DNA of 20,678 nt, from positions 1 to 20,678 of the forward strand of contig JAACJK010000095.1 in the NCBI GenBank assembly GCA_013368325.1, in the 5' to 3' direction. The position numbers and the translations under genes are program-made. Below are positions 9,460 through 18,872 of the stretch, piece by piece; within the stretch, counting starts at the first letter, position 1, and every line of letters begins with the position of its first letter. The stretch is from Ephemerocybe angulata. Its lineage: Eukaryota > Basidiomycota > Agaricomycetes > Agaricales > Psathyrellaceae. The notes below the pieces were generated by a model. That model saw only the letters and a program-made list of their open reading frames with translations, had not been told where the DNA came from and did no database searches.

Positions 9460-12400
9460 CTACAAGCAAATAGGATTTGTGATGGACCCAGGTCTGTCCG
9501 CTCGCTGCCTTTCAGGTCCTCTAAACACCCCGGAAGGAAGCGAGATAGGGAAGGGCGCGTTACTCGTCTTGATTCGGAGGTGTCGGACCCCAACGGAAAG
9601 GCCGCCTTGCCATGCTTGAGAAAGGAGCTCCCCCTGAAAAATACAGACGCCTCTCGTTAGCACAGGTCATTCACACGCTGCGGGCAGTGTGTAGGAAACG
9701 GGCGTGATATCAACTACGTACCAAAATGGTGGGGCAAGGTTTATGCAAGTACAATCGTACGTCCTGTGCGCGACACAAGAAAGGAGCCCGCTCCAGCGCG
9801 AACCGAATAATAGTCGACTGTTCTATATCCCACACGGTCCTATAGGCGGATCGAACAGAAGACGGTACTTTGGCCATCGTTTGGATAGAGCCTGGAAGAA
9901 CCATAGAAGGAGGGGTCAACAGATGGCAAGAAAAGAATCCAATCTGCACGAACCTCTATGCTCGACGATACGGTCTCGGACTTCATCGTCCCATAGGTTC
10001 GATCGTTCAAGAGCCCCCATAAAACGCCGGGGTATATTTACGAACAGCCCCGACGGCCCGTTGAGGACGGCTATGAGGCTTGAACGCAAAGTTAGACTGT
10101 GCTGGACTGAGTAGTCACTAAAGTCGATATGCGTACCTCCTGAAAGGCTCAGAGGATTCGGAGCAGCCTGTTATTATAGACGTCATGGGGTCGGAATCGT
10201 AAACCGTAACATCGCAATTGCGGAGACCTTCTGTAGTCACTCTGGCTCGAAGAGCCCCCCAGTCGTAACGGTTGGAAAGCTCGCGTAGAGACCATATATG
10301 ATCTTGGACGAGCCTGGTACTGGTTTCAGAGTTAGGATTCAGAGGCGCAGAGATCGGACCCCGAGTCTTTAACAGCGCACAGCTCTGGTCGAGAGCGATG
10401 TATTGAACCAGCTCCGCGATGGCAACGTTCAATTCTCGAGCCACGCTGGAGTCATATGAATGCCCCAGGGCAACCATTAAATCCGCGAACCCGTTAGTTC
10501 CAACCCTAATAGCCGTAGGTTTCCCTTCGAAAACACCATCCGGTGGCAGAGGTCGAGAGGTGCGATCCACGACACCGTTCAACGCGTCGACTGCCTTGCG
10601 AGTAACTCGACTTAGCTCTTGAAAGTCCATAGCACCTTCCGCCGTGACGAAGGAGGGGAGAATCAGGGTGAGCATGCTACCAGCGCCTAACGCTTGGAGG
10701 TAGGCCGCTAGTATGTGTTCCTTGCCATCGAAGGATGTCGAGTCGCTCACGGTCGCGCCGCAGTTTCCCCTAGCTTGAAAGAACCGGTCAATTTTCATCA
10801 GGTAAATTCGGGGAAACGCAATGGTACCGTAGATCGCGTCTTTGTATAAAATGAAAGGTCCGCCTGTTGCGATTATAGTGTCCAGTATGTTGTTCCATAA
10901 CTTACGCGCGCCTATCTGCCTGGAACCGTGACCGCCAGTTTCCACTCGAGTGTATTCGGCCTCGAACGCAGACCCGTGCAACGATTCGAGTTGTGGTGCG
11001 CGGGAGGGACAGACGAGGGTCCAGGGTTGATCGGCATGGACTCGATGAAGGCTGGTAAGCGATAGAGGTAAGTACTGACGTCTGCCAACACAACTAATAT
11101 TTAACGAGAAGACCGGAGCATCGCATGCCACTCACAATAAGTCGTTTATCAGGAACCCAAACTCCAGGCGAGGGCCATCTCTAAACACTTTCGATCTCTT
11201 CCTGATCAATTTCAAGAGCCCTTCAATGTCAGTGTGCCATGGTTCAACGAAAACCGATATCGCCCCGGACGGCCTATTCATTGAAGTACCCAATGCTTGG
11301 AGCATCGCCTCGAGAGCGCTTATAGCAAGGGGGACCCCAGCTTGGACAGTACCATCGACCACGGATCTGGAGAGAGTGAGAAACACCGATATCTTTCAAC
11401 TTCAAACTCACCCTCTACAAGCCAAGCTTTGAACCCCAATGCCTACGTCAGCGCCATCTCTGACCAACCTAACCGCCTTTTCTATTGAAGGCAGCACATT
11501 CGCGGTTTCCATTCGGAGTGCGTAACACGAGGTTAATACGGGTTTCGATGTTCCACTTCCTGTAAGGATTCCGTACGAGGGAAACATTTTTTGAGTCGCC
11601 ATAAGAAGGTAAGTGGCTTCCACCTCCTCTAAGTTGTCGGCGTGCATATAGAGAGCTGCTCTAAGCAACATGTGCTGAGGGCGTTCGAGAAGCCTTTCCG
11701 CATCATGCAGAAGACAAGAGAATCGCAAAGCACAAAGCGCCCGGCTAGAGTAGCAGTATGAATCACGATGTGTCGGAGTGTCGGAAACTGAAATAACAAA
11801 CGTACAAGTTCAAGCGGCGATCCTCTTCGTGCCGGATCATTGCACACAACGCCGGTTCGTGTCTCTCGACCGTCGACATGAAATCAGCCGATATTGCTCC
11901 CGCCGAGTGAGCTGCCCTCATCGCATCCCCAAATCCAGTGGGCGTTGCCTTATATATGACGCTCCTTTCGAGGGCCGAACTCAACAGCGCGTAGTCGGTG
12001 CCCAGTGTCTCCAGAGACCCGGCGATCTCTGCTAAAACCGACTGGCGGACAATCAGTACGTGACACCCTTCAATACTCATCGAAACGCGTACATCTATGT
12101 TACAAGAATCCACAGATGGGCTACAGACAGCCAGCGCCATGGACGCAATCCTGCGGACCACACCTTGCAGTTACAATTAAGACCTAGAGAGAGGAAAGCT
12201 ACCTACCTGGTCGTAATCCTGCTGTCAAGTACCGGCAAGGACTCGTCCTCAAAGATCTGAGCCATGGAAGGCTGTGAGGAGGAGCTCGGATAGAAGTACC
12301 CTTAACGTACCCGCCGCAACCGCCTAGCCACCTAACCACGACTATTAGCCATCGGAACCGAGTCGGACAAAGTGATACGAAGAACCAGACCTTCTTCGAA

Positions 12401-12589
12401 TCGTACTCCTCTATAGAACTAAAAGGTTTGTCAGAGCATGGCCCGCACAACTGATCATGGCAGCTTAACCTACCCGTCTGCACAGGCGTGGACAGTGCGT
12501 CAGTGAGAAATGCTCTGAAGCAGCACTAAGAACTACTCACTGCGTTTTGACACAAAGCAGTCGTAGCCTTCCTCAGGATAGGGAAACAT
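9460..12589 (-). CDS. Ribonucleotide reductase large-subunit homolog lacking catalytic residues (pseudoenzyme)
   Basis: Twelve exons in my model: 12589-12541, 12477-12474, 12418-12391, 12271-12207, 12150-11806, 11744-11412, 11366-11136, 11081-10828, 10773-10137, 10078-9954, 9891-9722 and 9633-9460, about 804 aa (RNR1 is about 800-890). The last nine exons are firm and the first three are likely. RNR1 reduces ribonucleotides to deoxyribonucleotides by a radical mechanism. Collinear landmarks are RITTRIAS, TDYALLSSALERSV, ERPQHMLLRAALYMHADN, VLTSCYALRM, VGIGVQSL, ISVFVEPWHTDI, GGPFILYKDA, ILPSFV, NGFADLMVALGHSYDS, ARELN, WDIEQSTIIRFALERAPF and LRIKTSNAPFPIS. No stop or frameshift remains after splicing. 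The thiyl-radical cysteine becomes Gly453, its redox partner Gly468, the substrate asparagine Phe451 and the Tyr-Tyr radical relay Arg764-His765. The C-terminal CxxC is absent. C237 and E455 are kept. Exon 8 could instead start at 11093. Confidence 0.88.
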
Positions 12590-12626
12590 TGATAAGGATG
12601 CAGGAATCTCTACGCGGTCAGGTCCA

Positions 12627-12633
12627 TTTTATA
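12627..12633 (-). promoter_or_regulatory. TATA box of the ribonucleotide reductase-like gene
   Basis: The minus strand reads GGTATAAAATGG here. It lies 38 nt upstream of the ATG at 12589, which opens a short exon ending in FVSKR at a GTGAGT donor. This supports that ATG, rather than the internal one at 12265, as the start. Confidence 0.55.
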
Positions 12634-12946
12634 CCAATCGGCCCTAGTCACAAAGCTAACATCGGCACGTCGTAGATCGTCCTATCTGGTACTTACCTCA
12701 AACGTAAGTATGATAGGTGTAACCCTAGCTACAGCAGCATACGAGAAGGAAGGCTCACTGATATAGGGTGCTCACCTAACAAACATGGCGAGGGGTAGTT
12801 CATCTACGCAGCTCTCCCGTCCGCACTCCTGCAGAGTAGGTGGCATGGTGCTAATCGTGGGTTGGAAGCTTACCCCTATTAGATGCAGCTATACCCTGTC
12901 CATGTACAGCCTCGGTAGAGGTCACACCGTGACGGCGGGAGAGACC
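12634..12946. other. Divergent promoter region
   Basis: This stretch lies between the TATA boxes of the minus-strand ribonucleotide reductase-like gene and the plus-strand F-box-like gene. It contains the hairpin listed separately and no open frame of note. Confidence 0.5.
12681..12717. repeat. Imperfect inverted repeat in the divergent promoter region
   Basis: CCTATC (12681-12686) and TACTTAC (12690-12696) pair with GTAAGTA (12704-12710) and GATAGG (12712-12717). This gives 13 base pairs with a 3/1 internal bulge and a 7-nt loop. It could be a palindromic binding site for a dimeric regulator. A pair of unused splice-donor-like motifs facing opposite ways is the other reading. Confidence 0.5.
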
Positions 12947-12954
12947 TATAAGTA
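12947..12954 (+). promoter_or_regulatory. TATA box of the second F-box-like gene
   Basis: TATAAGTA lies 46 nt before the ATG at 13000, followed by a C/T-rich stretch typical of fungal transcription starts. Confidence 0.55.
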
Positions 12955-12999
12955 GGTGCGTCGAGACCTGGTTCGCCTTTCGCCTTCGTCAGAACGACA

Positions 13000-14297
13000 A
13001 TGAACAGCCCGACCCACCCATCGTGGGTTATGGGTCATCTCGAGAGGTTCTTACTCTCGGCACCAGACGGAGCGGTCGCACGACTCCTCGCGAACATGGA
13101 TGTATGGGAGATACCAATTCTGGGGAAGATAAACACTCGCCTTCGCTGCTGGTTCCACGGATACAGTCGAAGAACTTGGAACTTCGAGGAGTTCCTGAGA
13201 CTTTACTTCCGTAGACCAGCTACTCTGCTGGCTATGGTCGACGGGAAGAACGCCATGATTTATGGCGGAGCGGTGTTACGATTTTTCCTCAGATGCAGCA
13301 CGGCAAACTGCCCGATAGACATTTGTACGACATTATCCAGGTACCACCAGTTCACCAGATTTCTTCAAGACGACGGATTCCGACTGTGTCGAAGCCAAGC
13401 TGCTCCGTGGTCCGGCGTGGGAGAGACTATAGGATCACTCCTCCAGAGAGTGGGCGCCACCCACGAAACATGGGCTCTCACTGCAGACAACAGTTGGGCG
13501 GCCGAAGATCACATCGGATACAAGTTCCAGTACAAGAGGAAACACCTAGGGATGCGCATCACCGTCAACTTGCACTTGATAAGGTGCGAACCCTACAGGC
13601 ACGTACTTGGCGGCCCGATAAGTAAGTCAATGGTTTATTCGCCCAACGGATAATGAACGCTCACTGTAATACGCACCTCACCCATTCAACCGTCCCTACA
13701 TGTATCACCTACTAGCACCACTGACGTGCTCCATGACTGGTCACGAAGCCGTCGCACCATTCGCCCGATCCACCTTTCGACTTGGTTTGGCCTTCACCCT
13801 GAGAAACTTGCATCTATTGGAGCCCCTCCTTGGGGAGCATTATGTGGTGCAAGGATCTTTAACCGACATCGAATTCGAGGTGATTCGAGGACCGCCGAGC
13901 GCCTTTCACACATACTTTTCTGCTGAGACGGGAGCTCGTCACCTGGGAGACCAGTACAGCTGGGTAATACCCAGATCGAGCCAAGGTACGTCCCATCCGC
14001 CGGACTAGCATAGCAGCCAGACGACTCGCGCGCTAGATTGATAACCCAATGCACAGAACCAATGTCCCCAGTTGTGCGGATGCACGGACCGTCCTTTGAA
14101 GTGCTAGATTGGAATATGATAAAGGACGACAAAGGAACATACATGAGCATCGGGGAACCTTTTGTGTGGAGGTGAGTACAGTAATTGAGGCTGACCGATA
14201 AGCGTAATAACACAGAAACAGTTCTAGGTACTACTATGCAAATCGACGGGAAGACTCAGGGACCGACGCCGAGGCCGAGAACGGCGATGCTAACTAA
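13000..14297 (+). CDS. F-box-like protein, second family member in the window
   Basis: Exons 13000-13621, 13716-13985, 14057-14171 and 14216-14297 give 362 aa. Introns are 94, 71, 44 and, between exons 1-3, split in phase 1, the same phases as in the gene at 1818. Donors are GTAAGT, GTACGT and GTGAGT, with branches such as TTGATAAC and GGCTGACC. Shared blocks are TWNFEEFLRLYF (compare WNIDEFLACWF), YGGAVLRFFLR (compare SGSQALRFMDR), TPLTCSMTGHEAVAPFARST and YSWVIPRSS. The nucleotidyltransferase-like motif is altered: DLD of the first gene is PID here, so one metal-binding aspartate is missing. The tail NRREDSGTDAEAENGD is acidic, which I recall as common in this family. Function is unknown. 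The two paralogs differ greatly, so they are not a recent tandem pair. Confidence 0.75.
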
Positions 14298-14403
14298 GCC
14301 TGAGCCTATGCGACAGCGAAGGTTTCCACCTCTCCCTTTAGCTCAAGCAGGGTACTTACCTTGACCACGTGTACATACTGTTCATTACGGACCTACGGTC
14401 AGA

Positions 14404-14410
14404 TATAAAG
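14404..14410 (+). promoter_or_regulatory. TATA box of the small four-exon gene
   Basis: TATAAAG lies 70 nt upstream of the ATG at 14480 and about 107 nt after the stop of the F-box-like gene. It implies a separate promoter. Confidence 0.55.
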
Positions 14411-14479
14411 AGCGGTTGAAACGCGGGCACCCTTAGTAGCGCCCCCCACCGTCCTCCGTGATTTCGCCCTGCAAACACT

Positions 14480-15211
14480 ATGCATACGACTCTTTGGCAC
14501 AACATGCCTGGCTTCTTAGAGGTAAGGCTAGTACTACAGCAATCGAACGAACTGACACCGATCTACACTCTCTCGTGCTGCATCTCGTCAGCATCCGAAA
14601 GGTCAAGGTGCTGCGTTTTCAGCGAGGGCGGTACGTTCCTCTCTCGACGCCGACTAGGCGACTGAACGCTAATCTAGCTACGACGGTCTGGCCGTATTAG
14701 ATCAAGACACGAGCGGTGCACGTCTCCTCGACTCGCTGTGACCGCGAAACTGCCTATATGTGGAAAGTGCCCGCGTACACCACGAAGGAAAAGGGCGTAA
14801 AGTCTGAATACGTCGACCTAGAAAGCACCCATTTTCCCAACGGCAGCGTCAGTGTGCTGGTATCCACCTATCCAGGCCGAAAGTGGCCCATGCCCTTCGT
14901 CTACAGGGTCTACTTAGACCCGGGTAACGCCGGACCTCCTCCTCTGAACGCAGCCGCCGCAAAGGTCTTCCAGCGACCTTGGCTCGGCAACATCGTAATT
15001 GTTCGGTATTCTAGAAGCAATAAGAATCGTAGATTGTTCTACGGAAACATTTCAAGGCAGGAGCACGAGTTGGTGTTCGGGGTTCTAGGCGAGTGAGTAC
15101 CATTCAAGTTTACAACCAACGAGCATCCCCAGACTCACGCCATGCTCGGATATTTTCGCATCTAGTCTAATTGAACGGATCTGGGACGCCGCCTATAAAC
15201 AGAAGGTGTAG
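14480..15211 (+). CDS. Small conserved-looking hypothetical protein, 172 aa
   Basis: Exons 14480-14521, 14592-14630, 14701-15092 and 15166-15211 join in frame. Two introns are exactly 70 nt (GTAAGG with an AACTGAC branch, then GTACGT) and the third is 73 nt (GTGAGT). The small second exon (13 codons) is the least certain part, because exon 1 can also be joined directly to exon 3 in frame. The product has TAYMWKVPAYTTKEK, SVSVLVSTYPGRKWPMPFVY, FQRPWLGNIVIVRYSRS and a C-terminal helix DLIERIWDAAY. The block GNIVIVRYSRSNK resembles small lineage-specific proteins I associate with Agaricomycetes, for which no function is known to me. It lies directly behind the F-box-like gene on the same strand. 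Confidence 0.6.
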
Positions 15212-15574
15212 AATAGTAGAACATTCGCGTTCAACTACCCAACCGTCCCTCGTCTCCAGCCCCTTTCTCAGCCACGTAACGACCACGTTGTATTGCACGT
15301 CTGAGTGCCGTAGACCGTCACTCCACCAAATAAAGATCGTTTCCTTAACGTCGTGTAAAGTTTACCCCTCGAAAAAGATGAAGAGCGAGGCATCGAACAC
15401 AAGCCTCAGCGCTAAGACGGGCGCTTAAAGACCCAATTGGTGCCGGTCGAGCAGAATTCAAGTATAAATAAATAAATAGAAAATTCAAGTACAAGTACAA
15501 CCACCTGGCTAACACGCACGAAAGTTAAATCACATAAGATACCAACATAAAATACAAGGTGAAACAGCGAAAAC
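15212..15574. other. 3' flank with a candidate polyadenylation signal, no gene
   Basis: AT-rich toward the right, with an imperfect duplication of ATTCAAGTA around 15457-15493. No coding frame was recognised. Confidence 0.45.
15329..15334 (+). terminator. Possible polyadenylation signal of the 14480-15211 gene
   Basis: AATAAA lies 118 nt after the stop at 15211. Confidence 0.35.
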
Positions 15575-15629
15575 ATGAGAGGTCTCTACCAAAGCACGAG
15601 CGCTAAAATGTTATGGCGTCTAAAGCCCA

Positions 15630-15775
15630 TTGCCAAAGCCTTGGAGGAATTCACTTCCGAACACGAAGTTTTCTCCGATTCCGACTCTCATATCTCCTCC
15701 TATCCCGAACCCGTTCCCGCCCCAAAAATCGTCGCCGAGGTCAAAAGCGGTTCCATCGCCAAAGGCGTCGCCTGA
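15630..15775. repeat. Drifting TCCCGA/TCCGAT hexamer tract
   Basis: C/T-rich hexamers (TCCGAT, TCCGAC, TCCCGA, TTCCCG) recur in loose register. This gives proline/serine-rich or aspartate-rich plus-strand frames and a glycine-rich minus-strand frame. The open frames here (plus 15575-15775, minus 15620-15817) are probably products of this composition. I do not call a gene. Confidence 0.35.
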
Positions 15776-15944
15776 CAACGGCAGACTGCGTAAAGAGCAA
15801 ACGAGCATCATGAGCACACTGATACACCTAAACGCATATCAAATTAGGCAGACGTACGTCGTGTTCCCAACGTTTTGACCCATGATGGCTGGCCAATCAT
15901 GGCCGCCATAGGAAGCCAAGTCGAGCGAATCCTCTGCAGGAAAA

Positions 15945-17026
15945 CTACAGAGATAAAACAGGGAAATATGAGGGTCTAATGTTGTATAACGCAGAGAGGA
16001 GAATATATGCTGACCTGAGAGAACCTGTGGGAAACGACGGGGAATAAAGGCTCCCAAACTGATTTAGGAATGCGAACGAGTCTTCATACATTGACCCGAG
16101 GCCCCCGTCAGTGGGTTGCGAGCTAGGGTCCGGTACGGCAGGCTCCTGAGGGCAAACAGACGAGCTGTTTCCCTGGGTAGTCTCCGCCAACGCGTCCGTG
16201 TTGCTGCTATACCGCCCAGGACGTAAGGTTAAGTACCCACTCCCCCTCTTCGACCTTTCTCGTCTGCGACCTTCAGAAACCATATGCACACGTGCTGTAG
16301 CCCGTGCGCGGCCCCCGGCTGAGCCTGGAGGAGGGTGGCGAGAGGAACGGTTGGTCGGCCGGCGAGATCCGTTCGAAGGGGGCGGAGCATCCACCAATGG
16401 GAAGAGCGAACCTGAAAACGCATCACCCTTTGGAGGCTCAACGCCGACAAGCGCACCACTGATAGAAGGAAGCGACCCGGGGCGGACACACTGTAGATAT
16501 GCGAGCATCAGTTACGGGGCAGACACCGTGAATGGCACAATAAGCTCCAGAACGAAAAAATAAAAAATAAAAAAAAACTCGCCTGCAATCCAGCATCAGA
16601 ACAAAACGTGCACACCTCGGCTTTGGCGCCTCCAGGACACTATCGAGCATCGCGATTAGAAAACGCGACGAATAAACGAACAAAGGGGAGTGACTTGCCG
16701 GGACGTGCGCATTTTGGCAGTTGCTACAGCCTGTGTGACGCCAACGTAGAAAGTTCTGGCGCAGGACGGCTGTGAGCTGAGCTTCCATGGCTTGGATCTG
16801 GTCGACCTGCACGGGCTGCAGAGCGTGCAACGTGAACCTTCACGATGCACACAGGTAAGATTGTCTGATCTCTCTAGCAGGAATCCAGGAACACGCACGA
16901 ACAAAGGGCTCGTACAGCCCCAACCTTCATCACATCGTCGTCCGAGTCGTCACCCTTCTCCTCGTCCGAGTCGTCACCCTTCGCCTTGTCGTCCGACGAG
17001 GGCAAAGTTCCCGTCACCTTAGGCAT
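15945..17026 (-). CDS. Candidate hypothetical gene with an acidic repeat N-terminus
   Basis: An ATG at 17026 opens a frame beginning MPKVTGTLPSSDD, followed by two acidic octapeptide repeats (KGDDSDEE, then KGDDSDDD). A GTACGA or GTGCGT donor follows near 16914. Further along, a cysteine-rich stretch (TCVHREGSRCTLCSPCRS, about 16845-16790), a T-rich intron-like segment ending at ATCTACAG (16492) and a Ser/Pro/Arg-rich final frame (to 15945) could be later exons. The acidic start plus C-x2-C cluster recalls hypothetical cysteine-rich proteins of mushroom fungi. I could not find a set of introns that joins all parts in frame. Only the first exon is reasonably supported. Confidence 0.3.
16938..16982. 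repeat. Two identical 21-nt copies at a 24-nt period
   Basis: TCGTCCGAGTCGTCACCCTT plus C occurs at 16938-16958 and 16962-16982. On the minus strand it encodes the repeated KGDDSDE octapeptide of the candidate gene at 17026. Confidence 0.8.
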
Positions 17027-18009
17027 CTCCAACTAATGTGCACACACGCGCTGGACCTTAGGATTGGCACGAATCAACTGAATACGAGCAAAAAGAATTC
17101 GGATGATCGCAAGGGGGGGAGATGGGTTAAAAGGGAGAAGTGGGGATCAGAAAGCGGTTGTATCGACGAGCCTATAACCAAGAAGGCAGCCTGGATCTGG
17201 TGGGACCGCGGAGCTGATAGAAGCGACAAAGGTAGGTAGGTCACCTGTCAATGTCGTATTCAACCTGCATTGCAGAGCTTGAATTTCGTTGCGGCGAACA
17301 CCGACAAGCGACGAGTCGGGACCGTGTTATTGCACACGAACTGTGTGTCACCGAGATAGGAGGCAAACAGACGATATCTCTGTTAGCGGGTAGCAATGCG
17401 ATGTGAGTAGATGCAGGTTATAGAAAACTAGCCGGCGGTGCGTTATTGGAAAAGAAGCGCGGAATTGGGCGAAAACAAACTTTGATCGGCGCCGCAGTTT
17501 ATATTAGGAAGATGTACAGCGTCGACCACCGAGCACGGAGCGGAGTCAATCGGACAGAGAATCTAGTACATACGATAGATAAACCTCGATTTGGAACGCC
17601 CCGTTCACGGTCGCATCGGAGGAGGATGTTGGGCGCTCCTCCCCATAATTGAAGCCCTGTGGTATTGTTTTTTTGGTGAGCACAGGTCCCTTTCACTCGC
17701 GACAATCACACCTTTTCACATGGTTAGTCCCCCTCCCGCTCAGCATCGCACCCCTCCCTTCGAGGGGGGCCCAGCCATGCTTCGGTGAGGCTCACACTGT
17801 CCCCCGATGCAAGACAGCTTCGCCATACATAGGACCCACTGCCAGGCTCCTTGCCGATCACCACAGCTCGGCCCAAATACCTCAAATTACATAGTCGTAG
17901 CATCTCTGTGGCGGGAGGGGCGGGCACTGGACTCGGAAACGGGACATGGCGCGCCAATGATGCGGCCGCAATGTCACGCGTAACGGGTCACGGTACTTTT
18001 CCGGCACCT
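17027..18009. other. About 1 kb without a recognisable gene
   Basis: A GTGCCAATCC (CCAAT-like) element on the minus strand near 17070 may belong to the candidate gene at 17026. Otherwise there are only short frames and a G-rich patch near 17115. No domain was seen. Confidence 0.4.
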
Positions 18010-18421
18010 GTATCGTCTCTCAATCGGGACATAGAGTCCCTTATTAACACCGCACACACACGCAGTCTGAACCGATGGGGCACGAAGCGCGAGGAGGCTG
18101 TTGGTGAAGGAGGAGAGGAGGAGGAGGTGGAGGACCCCGTTATCCAGATCACCCGTGCGCACTTCAAGAACGCCATGTAACACGCTCATCGCTCGGTGCA
18201 GGGATGCCGCCATCAGACGCTAGAAATGTTCGCTCAGGTTTCGTCTTTGTGTTTTTGTTTCGACTTATAACAGGTACTAATTGGCCTTCCAGAACTTCCC
18301 ACAGTAGTGCGGCTTTGGCAATAACTTCAAGTTCCCCGACTCCATCAAGGGCTATGGCTCCGGTATACATAATACCTGCCGTTACCCGGAACACAGGGTT
18401 CTCTGAGGACGACCTATTTGG
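18010..18421 (+). pseudogene. CDC48/p97 AAA-ATPase, orphan C-terminal fragment
   Basis: CDC48 is a hexameric segregase acting on ubiquitinated proteins. Only its tail is here. EEEEVEDPVIQITRAHFKNA matches the end of the D2 region (EEDPVPxITRAHFEEAM). It is followed by TAA (18178) where Lys is expected, then HAHRSV. The next codons match SDADIRRYEMFAQ only if the frame shifts, and the tyrosine codon has become TAG. A 55-nt intron is kept (18238-18292, GTTTCG, TACTAAT branch, TCCAG). After it comes NFPQ, an in-frame TAG, then CGFGNNFKFPD, as in NLQQSRxFGNxFKFPE. GFSEDDLF in another frame matches the acidic EDDLY tail. The ATPase domains are absent to the left. This is a non-processed, partial duplicate. 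Confidence 0.8.
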
Positions 18422-18872
18422 AATCACTGGTTTGCATCAATACCTGTAACATACATATATCCTACGGTTCGCGCATTGTAGTCTCAAATATTAGATTTCT
18501 TCTCGGAGGCCGTGTGCTCTATAGCCATGGCAGAGGCTGAAGTCGTGCGTCGTGCGAGCAAAATAAGTACGCCAGGGTTCTCCCCACGCGCCACCCTAGG
18601 GGCGGCATGCCTTGAATGGCGTGCATATCTCTTTCGGGATGTGTGTTGCCGTCCTTTGAAGCTCACACACACATACACATGTTCAAGGCTGCACTCTGGG
18701 AATTGATGGTCACACCGAGAAACACCGAAAACCGACACTCACGACCACTAGTACGTCTCGCAGAGAAACAAAAATAATATAAAGACAAAGAGTCCGTGGA
18801 AATTTCATCCATCTAGACCACTAAAACGTCAGGAACATAGAAGGTTATATCGTGTCGATTATCGTTTCAATG
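18422..18872. other. Region without a recognisable gene
   Basis: Short frames only. There is a CA-rich stretch at about 18662-18680 and an AT-rich patch near 18765-18785. The boundary lies between the CDC48 fragment and the minus-strand repeat-like gene. Confidence 0.4.

Noticed and set aside
10703..10750. A second intron in the RNR-like catalytic exon (GTGAGC to ACTAG)
   Set aside because: Removing it breaks the frame and destroys the gap-free 30-residue match up to PSFV.
10755..10765. An Asn-Cys pair (codons 10765-10760) as a displaced NxCxE active-site motif of the RNR-like protein
   Set aside because: The residues are adjacent, not spaced by one. No glutamate follows at the right distance, and a gap-free alignment anchored on LYKD and PSFV puts the motif 9 residues further on, where Phe-Asp-Gly-Lys-Glu is found.
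9460..12589. The RNR homolog as a pseudogene made of scattered fragments
   Set aside because: The apparent breaks coincide with consensus introns, and reading phases agree at every junction of the last nine exons. No stop remains.
15620..15817. A glycine-rich minus-strand protein (FGxG-type repeats)
   Set aside because: It is produced by the C/T-rich hexamer tract on the opposite strand. All three directions of reading look repetitive.
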